NCBI GenBank assembly: GCA_019454205.1
Contig: CP075369.1
Location: 434,001 to 498,000, forward strand
Reading direction: 5' to 3'
Origin: Xanthobacteraceae bacterium
GTDB lineage: Bacteria; Pseudomonadota; Alphaproteobacteria; Rhizobiales; Xanthobacteraceae
DNA: 64,000 nt
Shown here: one piece after another, positions 57,412 through 64,000 of the stretch
Layout: the number at the start of each line of letters is the position of its first letter
Numbering within the stretch: the first letter of the stretch is position 1
Notes under the pieces: generated by a model
Seen by the model: the letters and a program-made list of their open reading frames with translations, nothing else
Database searches by the model: none
Told to the model about the DNA's origin: nothing
Made by a program: the position numbers and the translations under genes

Positions 57412-58419
57412 GTGGCCGTAGTCCTGCCTTTCGAGGCGCCCGAACCCTCCATCGAACGCCTCAGCACGCTGGTTCGTTCCGATCTCGGCAAGGTCAATGC
57501 GTTGATCCTGCGCCGGACCGGCTCGGAAGTAACCATGATCCCGGAGGTCGCGAACCACCTGATCTCCTCGGGCGGCAAGCGCCTGCGGCCGATGCTGACG
57601 CTCGCCACCGCCGCCTTCACTGGCTACCGGGGCGAGGGGCATATCAACCTCGCGGCTTCGGTCGAATTCATGCACACCGCCACGCTCCTCCACGACGACG
57701 TGGTGGACGAGAGCGAGCTTCGCCGCGGCAAACCGTCCGCGCGCATGGTCTGGGGCAACGAGGCGAGCGTGCTGGTCGGCGATTTCCTGCTCGGCCAGGC
57801 GTTCCAGATGATGGTCGAGGTCGGCAACCTGCGGGCGCTGGAGATTCTCGCGAACGCGGCTGCTGTGATCGCGGAAGGCGAGGTGATGCAACTCGCCGCC
57901 GCGAAGAACATGGACACGACCGAAGACGCCTACCTCGCCGTGATCCGCGCCAAGACTGCCGAACTTTTCGCCGCCGCCTGCGAAGTCGGCCCGGTGATCG
58001 CGCAGCGCCCGAAGGCGGAGCATGAAGCCTGCCGCTCGTTCGGCACCAATCTCGGCATTGCGTTCCAGCTTGTCGACGATGCGCTCGATTACGGCGGTAG
58101 CCGCGCCAAGATCGGCAAGAACACCGGTGACGATTTCCGCGAAGGCAAGATCACGCTGCCCGTCATCCTCGCGTTCCGCCGCGGCAACGAAAGCGAGCGC
58201 GCGTTCTGGCGCAAGTGCATCGAGACCGCCGAAATCGCCGACGGCGATCTGGAGCGCGCCATCGAGCTGATGCAGAAGCACCGCGCACTGGAAGACACGG
58301 TCGAGCGCGCGCGCCACTACGGCAAGATCGCGAAAGACGCGCTGGCCCTTTTTCCGGACGGTGATGGCAAGCAGGCGTTGCTCGACGTGGTCGATTTCTG
58401 CGTCTCGCGCGCGCACTAA
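57412..58419 (+). CDS. Polyprenyl diphosphate synthase (long chain, IspB/DdsA-like)
   Basis: 335 residues from GTG 57412, with GGAG (57399-57402) 9 bp upstream; the nearby ATG at 57404 leads to an immediate stop. The first aspartate-rich motif is LLHDDVVDES (95-99) and the second QLVDDALDYGG (222-226), with GGKRLRPML at 54-62. Ala/Ser at the positions before the first motif suggests a long product such as octa- or decaprenyl diphosphate for ubiquinone. Chain length is inferred. It is convergent with ispE, 19 bp apart. Confidence 0.94.
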   Translation: MAVVLPFEAPEPSIERLSTLVRSDLGKVNALILRRTGSEVTMIPEVANHLISSGGKRLRPMLTLATAAFTGYRGEGHINLAASVEFMHTATLLHDDVVDESELRRGKPSARMVWGNEASVLVGDFLLGQAFQMMVEVGNLRALEILANAAAVIAEGEVMQLAAAKNMDTTEDAYLAVIRAKTAELFAAACEVGPVIAQRPKAEHEACRSFGTNLGIAFQLVDDALDYGGSRAKIGKNTGDDFREGKITLPVILAFRRGNESERAFWRKCIETAEIADGDLERAIELMQKHRALEDTVERARHYGKIAKDALALFPDGDGKQALLDVVDFCVSRAH

Positions 58420-58438
58420 TCTCTTCAGTAAGCGCTGG

Positions 58439-59314
58439 CTACCGTAGCGTCGCTACCGCGACCCACCACGCCGCGCGTTCTTCCTTGATCGACTCCGCGG
58501 CTTCGCGCGCTTCGCTTTTGGTTTCGTACAGCGCGAACACCGCCGAACCGGAGCCGGTCATGCGGATCAGCGTGGCGTCGCCCACTTCGTCGATCAGTTG
58601 CTCGGCCGATGCGATCAGCGGCGTGATGCTGCGCGCCGCTTTCGCGAGATCGTTGGCGTAAAGGTGCAGGAAATTGGCGAAGTCTTTTTTCTTCGAAGGG
58701 ATCGAGGCAGCATCGATACCGAGTTCGGATGGCGGATCGCGGAAGCCGTCATGCGCGCCGTAAACCAGCGGCGTCGGCACCGGCACGCCGGGCCAGACCA
58801 GCGTAGCGTACATCACCGGCAGCTTCAGCGGTTTCGAAAGCACGTCGCCGATGCCGCCGATCAGCCGCGCTTTCGGATCGAGGCATACGGCGACATCCGC
58901 GCCGGTTTCCTTCGCTGCGGCGAGCAGGCGAGGGTCGTCCGCTTTGATCTTGTTCGCGCGCGCCAGCAGCCGTAGCGCAGCCGCCGCATCCGACGAGCCG
59001 CCGCCAAGGCCTGCGCCGGATGGAAGATTTTTCACGAGGCGGAAATGTCCGCGCTTCAGCCCCGGAACTTTTTTTGCGAGCGCGCGCGCTGCCTTGAGCA
59101 CGAGGTTGTCTTTATCCGGTCCCGCGCCCTCCGCGGTCGGTCCTTCCACCTCGAGCGAGTAAGCATTGTCCGTACCCGGCGTGAAGAACACCTTGTCGCC
59201 CTTGTCGGCGAAAGCGATCAGGCTCTCGATTTCGTGATAGCCGTCGGCGCGCTTTTCTCCGACCCGCAGCATCAGATTGACCTTGGCGGGCGCGCTTTCT
59301 TCATACGTCGGCAT
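58439..59314 (-). CDS. ispE: 4-diphosphocytidyl-2-C-methyl-D-erythritol kinase
   Basis: 291 residues. Fourth step of the MEP pathway of isoprenoid precursors. GHMP-kinase signatures: SAPAKVNLMLRVGEKRADGYHEI at the N-terminus, the ATP loop LPSGAGLGGGSSDAAAALR (98-110 core), and a late TLIRMTGSGSAVFALYE Gly-rich motif. Length normal. With the adjacent polyprenyl diphosphate synthase it groups isoprenoid functions in one place, although the two are convergent and not an operon. Confidence 0.95.
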   Translation of the reverse strand: MPTYEESAPAKVNLMLRVGEKRADGYHEIESLIAFADKGDKVFFTPGTDNAYSLEVEGPTAEGAGPDKDNLVLKAARALAKKVPGLKRGHFRLVKNLPSGAGLGGGSSDAAAALRLLARANKIKADDPRLLAAAKETGADVAVCLDPKARLIGGIGDVLSKPLKLPVMYATLVWPGVPVPTPLVYGAHDGFRDPPSELGIDAASIPSKKKDFANFLHLYANDLAKAARSITPLIASAEQLIDEVGDATLIRMTGSGSAVFALYETKSEAREAAESIKEERAAWWVAVATLR

Positions 59315-59467
59315 GGGATTGGGGGCCGTTGTTTAGGGTGCGGTTATGCAGCCTGATTCTGCCTGATTTGCGGGCGGCGGGCATCCTTGCGATGGCCATG
59401 AATCGGGGGCATGGTGCCGCGCAACCGGCAAATGCGGAATAGCCGGATTTCACAAGGAGCCAGCGTT

Positions 59468-61225
59468 TTGAGCCATTGCCGGGCGTTCGTGCGGCGTCTC
59501 CGCCGTGCCACTTTCGCAGCCGTGCTGGTCGCGGCCGGAACCGTCACCGCGCATGCGGAGGTTCCGCGTGTATTCGAACTCGCGAGCACCTCGCCCGCCG
59601 GCAATTATCTCGCCGCGCGCATCGCCGGAACCGCTCGCGATATGGCGGCGGCTTCCGCCTATTACCGTGCCGCGCTCCGCGCCGACCCCGCCAATCCCGA
59701 ACTGATCGAACGCACGTTCATCGTGACCGTCGCCGCCGGCAACATCGACGATGCTGCGCCGCTCGCCGAGCGCCTCGTGCTGCTCGACAAGAACCACCGC
59801 ATCGCGCGGCTCATTCTCGCAGCGCGCGCAATCAAGCAGAACCAGTTCGCACAAGCGCGCACGCATCTCTCACAGGCGGTGCGCGGTCCGATCGCGGATC
59901 TTACCGCGACCTTGCTCACCGGCTGGACCTATTACGGCAATAATCAGTTCAAGAACGGCGTTGCCGCCATCGACCGGCTGCAAGGCCCCGAATGGTACGC
60001 ACTGTTTAAGGAACTGCACGCCGGGCTGATCCTCGATCTAGCCAACCAGCGCAAGGAAGCGCTCAAGCGCATCGAGAACGCGCGTAAGCTCGACGCAACC
60101 AACCTGCGCACGGTGGATGCCTATGGCCGCGTGCTCTCTCGCGCCGACCGCCGCAACGATGCGCTGAAGGTCTACGGCGAATATGCGAAGTCGCTCTCTC
60201 CGCATCCGCTGGTGCAGGCTGCGTTGCAGGAACTCGAGTCCGGCAAGAAGCTTGCGCCTGTTGTCGCCAATGCGCAGACGGGGGCAGCGGAAGTGCTGTT
60301 CGGTCTTGGCGCTGCGCTGGCGCGGCAGGGCGGCGAGGATCTCGGCCTCGTCTACCTCCAGGTTGCGATCTATCTCGCCCCCGAACACCCGCTCGCCACT
60401 GTCGCGCTGGGTGATCTTTATGAAACCATGAAGCGCTATGAACTGGCGGCGGAAACCTACGACCGCGTTCCGAATTCTTCGCCGCTGAAGCGCAATGCCG
60501 AAATCCAGCGCGCGCTCAATCTCGACGTTATCGACAAGAAGGACGAAGCGCGCGAGAAGCTCGATGCGCTGGTGAAGGAGAATCCGAAAGACCTCACCGC
60601 GCTGATCGCCTATGGCAACGTGCTTCGTGCCAGCAAGAAATTCGCCGAAGCCGCCGTCGTCTATTCCAAAATCGTCGATCTGATCGGCGAACCGCAGCGC
60701 GAGCACTGGACCGTCTTCTATTTCCGCGGCATCTGCTACGAGCGCTCGAAGCAGTGGGCGCTCGCGGAGAAGGATTTCGAACTCGCGTTGAAACTGATGC
60801 CGGACGAGCCGCAGGTCCTGAACTATCTCGGCTATTCCTGGGTCGATCAGGGCGTGAACCTCGACCGCGCACTGGACATGATCCGTAAGGCCGTCGCGCT
60901 GCGCCCGAAGGACGGTTACATCGTCGATAGCCTCGGCTGGGCCTACTACCGCCTCGGCCGTCTTCAGGAGGCCTCCGACGAACTCGAACGCGCGGTGGAA
61001 CTTCGTCCGGACGATCCGACCATCAACGACCACCTTGGCGACGTGTATTGGAAGACCGACCGCAAGCTGGAAGCGACCTTCCAGTGGCGCCGCGCGAAGG
61101 ATTTGAAGCCGGAACCCGAGGACCTCTCGAAGATCGAGCAGAAGCTCAAAGAGGGCCTGGCCGACGATCCAAAGCCGCAGCCGGCTGAGAAAACCGAAGA
61201 AAAGAAGAACCCGGACAAGGGCTAG
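59468..61225 (+). CDS. Secreted tetratricopeptide-repeat protein
   Basis: 585 residues from TTG 59468, chosen because AAGGAG (59454-59459) is 8 bp upstream and the product then opens with a clean signal peptide (CRAFVRRLRRATFAAVLVAAGTVTAHA). The ATG at 59411 has no ribosome-binding site. The mature protein is a chain of TPR-like helices: RDMAAASAYYRAALRADPANPELI, then many further repeats, the clearest at EKDFELALKLMPDEPQVLNYLGYSWVDQGVNLDRALDMIRKAVALRPKDGYIVDSLGWAYYRLGRLQEASDELERAVELRPDDPTI-type region near 450-540 and a charged Lys/Glu/Pro tail. It is probably a periplasmic or outer-membrane scaffold; similar proteins occur in Rhizobiales near ispE. Confidence 0.9.
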   Translation: MSHCRAFVRRLRRATFAAVLVAAGTVTAHAEVPRVFELASTSPAGNYLAARIAGTARDMAAASAYYRAALRADPANPELIERTFIVTVAAGNIDDAAPLAERLVLLDKNHRIARLILAARAIKQNQFAQARTHLSQAVRGPIADLTATLLTGWTYYGNNQFKNGVAAIDRLQGPEWYALFKELHAGLILDLANQRKEALKRIENARKLDATNLRTVDAYGRVLSRADRRNDALKVYGEYAKSLSPHPLVQAALQELESGKKLAPVVANAQTGAAEVLFGLGAALARQGGEDLGLVYLQVAIYLAPEHPLATVALGDLYETMKRYELAAETYDRVPNSSPLKRNAEIQRALNLDVIDKKDEAREKLDALVKENPKDLTALIAYGNVLRASKKFAEAAVVYSKIVDLIGEPQREHWTVFYFRGICYERSKQWALAEKDFELALKLMPDEPQVLNYLGYSWVDQGVNLDRALDMIRKAVALRPKDGYIVDSLGWAYYRLGRLQEASDELERAVELRPDDPTINDHLGDVYWKTDRKLEATFQWRRAKDLKPEPEDLSKIEQKLKEGLADDPKPQPAEKTEEKKNPDKG

Positions 61226-61292
61226 ACCCACTGGCGTTTGATAAATCGCAAGGCCATACTGCCCGCGCAAAGCGTGAGTTGCGTGGGCGCAT

Positions 61293-62207
61293 ATGGCCGA
61301 TATTGCGTGGGATGAGTTCCGGCTGGTCAAGGCAATTGCCGAAACCAAGTCGTTGGCCGGCGCGGCCGATACTTTAGGCATCAATCATTCAACTGTTTTC
61401 CGCCGTCTCGGCGCGCTGGAAAAAGCGATCGGCGCGCGCCTGTTCGAGCGCAGCCGTACCGGCTATGCGCCGACCGCAGCGGGCGAGAAGATGGTCGAAC
61501 TCGCGTTCCGCATTGCCGACGATGTGGTCGATCTGGAGCGCAAAATCACCGGACAGGATCTTCGTCCGTCGGGAGAGTTGCGCGTCACCACCAATGACAC
61601 GCTGCTTGTACACCTACTCTCGGATGTCTTTGTCGGGTTTCGCAAGACCTATCCCGAAATCAATCTCGACATCGTGGTCGCGAACGAGTCGCTCAATCTC
61701 TCCAAGCGCGATGCCGACATCGCGATCCGCGCGACCGACAGGCCGCCGGAAGCGCTGATTGGCCGCCGCCTCGCCAGCATCCGTTGGGGCGTGTTCGCGC
61801 CTGCCGCTGACAAGCCGAAGCCTTTCTTGCAGGCAGACGCACGCCGCTATCACTGGATCGGACTGTCCGACGGTATCGGCGGACCGAAGCCGAACAAGTG
61901 GCTGATGGAAAACGCGGGGCCGGACCGCATCGTATACAAGATCAATACCGTACTCGGTCTCGCCGAAGCGGTCGCTGCGGGCGGCGGTCATGCGCTTCTT
62001 CCCTGCTTCATCGGCGCGGCGGTGGAAGGCGCAGAGCGTGTCGGTTTTCCGGAGCCGGACATCGAGGCCGGCCTCTGGCTGCTGACGCATCCGGATTTGA
62101 AGAATTCCGCGCGCGTTCGTGCGTTTCTGGATTACACCGCGCAGGAAGTTGGAAAACGCCGCCACATCATCGAATGCGCGGACGATCCGGTGAAGGCGCA
62201 AAAGTAG
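61293..62207 (+). CDS. LysR-family transcriptional regulator
   Basis: 304 residues. N-terminal winged helix: WDEFRLVKAIAETKSLAGAADTLGINHSTVFRRLGALEKAIGARLFERSRTGYAPTAAGE. The C-terminal type-2 periplasmic-binding fold has LRVTTNDTLLVHLLSDVFVGFRKTYPEINLDIVVANESLNLSKRDADIAIRATDRPPE, as in GcvA/AmpR-like subfamilies. No divergent target gene lies upstream, as the TPR gene is in the same orientation, so the regulon is unknown. It converges with the secreted-protein gene, 6 bp apart. Confidence 0.93.
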   Translation: MADIAWDEFRLVKAIAETKSLAGAADTLGINHSTVFRRLGALEKAIGARLFERSRTGYAPTAAGEKMVELAFRIADDVVDLERKITGQDLRPSGELRVTTNDTLLVHLLSDVFVGFRKTYPEINLDIVVANESLNLSKRDADIAIRATDRPPEALIGRRLASIRWGVFAPAADKPKPFLQADARRYHWIGLSDGIGGPKPNKWLMENAGPDRIVYKINTVLGLAEAVAAGGGHALLPCFIGAAVEGAERVGFPEPDIEAGLWLLTHPDLKNSARVRAFLDYTAQEVGKRRHIIECADDPVKAQK

Positions 62208-62213
62208 CCGGTG

Positions 62214-62633
62214 CTATTTCTTGGTCTTGCGTCCGGCAACGATCGGACGGCCGCCGCGCACGAAATCGCAATACATGAAGCCAAGCCCCGCGATTGCGCC
62301 GCGGAAACTGTTGTGGCTCGTCTTGGTGATGGTGAAGCAGGGCGAGAACCGTGCGCCGCGCAACGTTGCGCAGATCTGGTCGCCGCTTTCGTATACTGTA
62401 TTCACGGGCAGGCGGATGTAGCGCGAGGGCTTGTCTTCGCCTGGACGAATGGTACCCGCGACCGAGCCGTCATGGTCGATACGGCCGATACCAGTGGTGC
62501 CGTCAAAGCAGCGATAGCCGAATATTTTACCCGCGATGAAGGCACGGGCTTGCTTCGCACCGAGCACGGTTTCCTGAGCGCTTGCCGGGAAGGCAATCGC
62601 GAAGGCCAGCAGAATGAGGCTCAAGCGAATCAT
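62214..62633 (-). CDS. Small secreted protein with cysteines, unknown function
   Basis: 139 residues. A signal peptide (MIRLSLILLAFAIAFPASAQE, cleavage after SAQ) leads to a 118-residue mature protein with four cysteines (YRCFD, QICATL, SPCFTIT, MYCDFV), suggesting two disulfides. A basic C-terminal tail (RKTKK) ends it. The pattern IFGYRCFDGTTGIGRIDHDGSVAGTIR suggests a small beta-barrel of the kind found in uncharacterised Hyphomicrobiales secreted proteins. No function assigned. Confidence 0.75.
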   Translation of the reverse strand: MIRLSLILLAFAIAFPASAQETVLGAKQARAFIAGKIFGYRCFDGTTGIGRIDHDGSVAGTIRPGEDKPSRYIRLPVNTVYESGDQICATLRGARFSPCFTITKTSHNSFRGAIAGLGFMYCDFVRGGRPIVAGRKTKK

Positions 62634-62715
62634 GGTGGAACCGGTGCCCCGGGGCTTGTACGATAGCTACCGCAGAAACCCCGGCTTCTTGTCAAGTTCG
62701 AGGCAAGGCGGCCTG

Positions 62716-63696
62716 TCAGCCAATCTTCACAACCGTACGCCCGCGAACTTGTCCCGCAAGGATTTTCGGCGCCACTTCCATCACGCCTTCCAGCGGTATT
62801 TCAGTGGTCATCGCTTCCAGCTTCTTGCGGTCGAGGTCCTTGGCGAGCCGTTCCCAGGCCTCGCGGCGGCGCGGCTGCGGGCACATCACGGAGTCGATGC
62901 CGAGCAACGATACGCCACGCAGGATGAAGGGCGCGACCGACGCGGGAAGGTCCATGCCGGCGGCCAGACCACAAGCCGCGACCGCGCCGCCGTATTTTGT
63001 CATGGAGAGCACGTTCGCAAGCGTATGCGAGCCGACCGAGTCGACGCCGCCGGCGAAGCGTTCCTTGCCAAGCGGCTTCGCGGGCTGGGAAAATTCAGCG
63101 CGGTCGATGATCTCGGCGGCGCCGAGCGATTTCAGATAGTCCGCTTCCGATGCGCGTCCGGTGGAAGCGGTGACGCTGTAGCCGAGTTTCGAGAGTACGG
63201 CGATTGCAACCGAGCCGACGCCCCCGGCGGCGCCGGTGACGACGATCGTTCCGTCGGAGGGTTTCACGCCCGCTTTTTCCAGCGCGATGACGCAAAGCAT
63301 GGCGGTATAGCCCGCGGTGCCGATGGCCATTGCCTCGCGCGCGGTCATTCCGGCGGGAAGCTTCACCAGCCAGTCGCCTTTCACGCGGGACTTCGCACCG
63401 TACGCACCGAGATGGGTTTCGCCGGTTCCCCAACCGTTGAGGACAACGCTATCGCCTGTCTTGAAATCCGGGTGCGACGAGCTTTCCACTTTGCCGGCGA
63501 AATCTATGCCGGGGATCATCGGGAAGCGGCGCACCACCGGCGCCTTGCCGGTGATGGCGAGGCCATCCTTGTAGTTCACGGTGGAATATTCGACCGCGAC
63601 GGTGACGTCGCCGTCCATGAACGCCGCTTCGTCGAATTCGCCGAGCGCGGCGGGCTGGCCCTTTTCAGGGACGATGATGGCTTTGAATTTTCCCAT
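62716..63696 (-). CDS. acuI: Acrylyl-CoA reductase-like quinone oxidoreductase (AcuI/YhdH family)
   Basis: 326 residues of the medium-chain dehydrogenase/reductase family without zinc ligands. Landmarks: VNYKDGLAITGKAPVVRRFPMIPGIDFAGKV, VVLNGWGTGETHLGAYGAKSRVKGDWLV, the NADP Rossmann motif VVTGAAGGVGSVAIAVLSKLG, and SVMCPQPRRREAWERLAKDLD typical of YhdH/AcuI. AcuI reduces toxic acryloyl-CoA with NADPH to propionyl-CoA. That would link with MeaB-supported propionate metabolism, although they are not neighbours. Its stop lies 83 bp from the start of the secreted protein gene. Confidence 0.9.
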   Translation of the reverse strand: MGKFKAIIVPEKGQPAALGEFDEAAFMDGDVTVAVEYSTVNYKDGLAITGKAPVVRRFPMIPGIDFAGKVESSSHPDFKTGDSVVLNGWGTGETHLGAYGAKSRVKGDWLVKLPAGMTAREAMAIGTAGYTAMLCVIALEKAGVKPSDGTIVVTGAAGGVGSVAIAVLSKLGYSVTASTGRASEADYLKSLGAAEIIDRAEFSQPAKPLGKERFAGGVDSVGSHTLANVLSMTKYGGAVAACGLAAGMDLPASVAPFILRGVSLLGIDSVMCPQPRRREAWERLAKDLDRKKLEAMTTEIPLEGVMEVAPKILAGQVRGRTVVKIG

Positions 63697-63715
63697 GCGC
63701 GGTTTCTAGACGAGT

Positions 63716-64000
63716 TTACGAAGGCGCGGCAACCGCGCGCGTGACAGGTTTCTCGACGATGGGCAGGTTGATGACAGCTGCGAACAGGCCGAGCAAGATA
63801 GTGAGATACCAGACCACATCGTAGGAGCCGGTGCGCTCGTACAGGATGCCCCCCAGCCAGACGCCGAGAAAGCCGCCAACCTGATGGCTGAAGAAGGCGA
63901 GGCCCGCCAGCATCGTCAGCCAGCGCGTGCCGAACATTACCGCGACCAGTGCCTGCGTCGGCGGCACGCTCGAAAGCCACAGCACGCCCATCACCGCGCC
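63716..64000 (-). CDS. MFS transporter, C-terminal fragment (truncated by the window edge)
   Basis: 95 codons remain: the frame is open through base 64000 and ends at the stop 63716. Three membrane helices are visible: LWLSSVPPTQALVAVMFG, LAGLAFFSHQVGGFLGVWLGGILYERTG (the GGxxG-like loop of helix 11) and VVWYLTILLGLFAAVINLPIV, then a cytoplasmic tail VEKPVTRAVAAPS. These match the last helices of major facilitator family proteins, of the kind annotated as YbfB/MFS in Hyphomicrobiales. Substrate unknown. It ends 19 bp before the acuI start, so probably one transcript. Confidence 0.85.
   Translation of the reverse strand, partial: GAVMGVLWLSSVPPTQALVAVMFGTRWLTMLAGLAFFSHQVGGFLGVWLGGILYERTGSYDVVWYLTILLGLFAAVINLPIVEKPVTRAVAAPS

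Overview
The window is a stretch of chromosome from a GC-rich alphaproteobacterium, most likely a member of the Hyphomicrobiales (Rhizobiales) close to the Bradyrhizobium / Xanthobacteraceae group. The grounds are a cell-cycle GANTC methyltransferase (CcrM type), a eukaryotic-type glutamine synthetase II next to a DUF2735 gene, the DciA-mutY neighbourhood, a short-Q-loop cytochrome bd, pyruvate phosphate dikinase, MeaB, and small secreted and membrane proteins of types common in this order. Coding density is high, and almost everything reads as vertically inherited housekeeping or metabolic DNA. I saw no rRNA, tRNA, CRISPR array, insertion sequence or integrase.

Layout. 1-8.8 kb: smc (3' part cut off by the window edge), a DsbA-like thiol oxidoreductase, dciA, mutY, a RidA protein, a transglutaminase-like protein, a Kef-type antiporter and ccrM. 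8.9-18.4 kb: a PA0069-type radical SAM protein, a secreted RidA, a small glycosyltransferase, a MarR-GNAT fusion, an HPF/cold-shock ribosome protein, NDH-2, a MoaB-like protein, a YpfJ-type metallopeptidase, rnhB and a membrane glycosyltransferase. 18.5-24.4 kb: the cydA-VOC-cydB operon, a uracil-DNA glycosylase and ETF-ubiquinone oxidoreductase. 24.4-28.5 kb: small proteins, glutaminase, and the DUF2735/glnII nitrogen locus, flanked by palindromic repeats. 28.5-30.0 kb: a low-GC island with a two-gene putative restriction-modification pair. 30.0-44.2 kb: GST, PHA depolymerase, CcdA plus thioredoxin, a diguanylate cyclase, LemA plus an M48 protease, a SleB-type hydrolase, MeaB and PpdK. 44.2-57.3 kb: one long minus-strand run containing glyS and glyQ separated by three unrelated genes, then macAB, an S49 peptidase, a TrmN6-like methylase, DUF2007 and a dolichol-phosphate-mannose-synthase-like glycosyltransferase. 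57.4-64 kb: polyprenyl diphosphate synthase, ispE, a TPR protein, a LysR regulator, an AcuI-type reductase and the end of an MFS transporter.

Functional links. Glutaminase (glutamine to glutamate and ammonia) and glnII (the reverse assimilation) lie within 1.5 kb of each other. CydAB, NDH-2 and ETF-QO all feed or drain the quinone pool. MutY and the uracil-DNA glycosylase are base-excision repair. CcdA and the thioredoxin-fold protein form a probable periplasmic reducing pair. Polyprenyl diphosphate synthase and IspE serve isoprenoid and quinone synthesis.

Main points for follow-up: (1) the restriction-modification-like island at 28489-29990 (about 50% GC in the methylase and 44-45% in its partner); (2) a sharply bounded low-GC, foreign-codon patch of about 240 bp inside glyS; (3) an inverted repeat in the glnII leader that would bury the ribosome-binding site; (4) a type-4-like uracil-DNA glycosylase that has lost two of its four iron-sulfur cysteines; (5) a VOC-fold gene translationally coupled inside the cyd operon; (6) a glutaminase whose conserved N-terminus begins at ATT rather than ATG.
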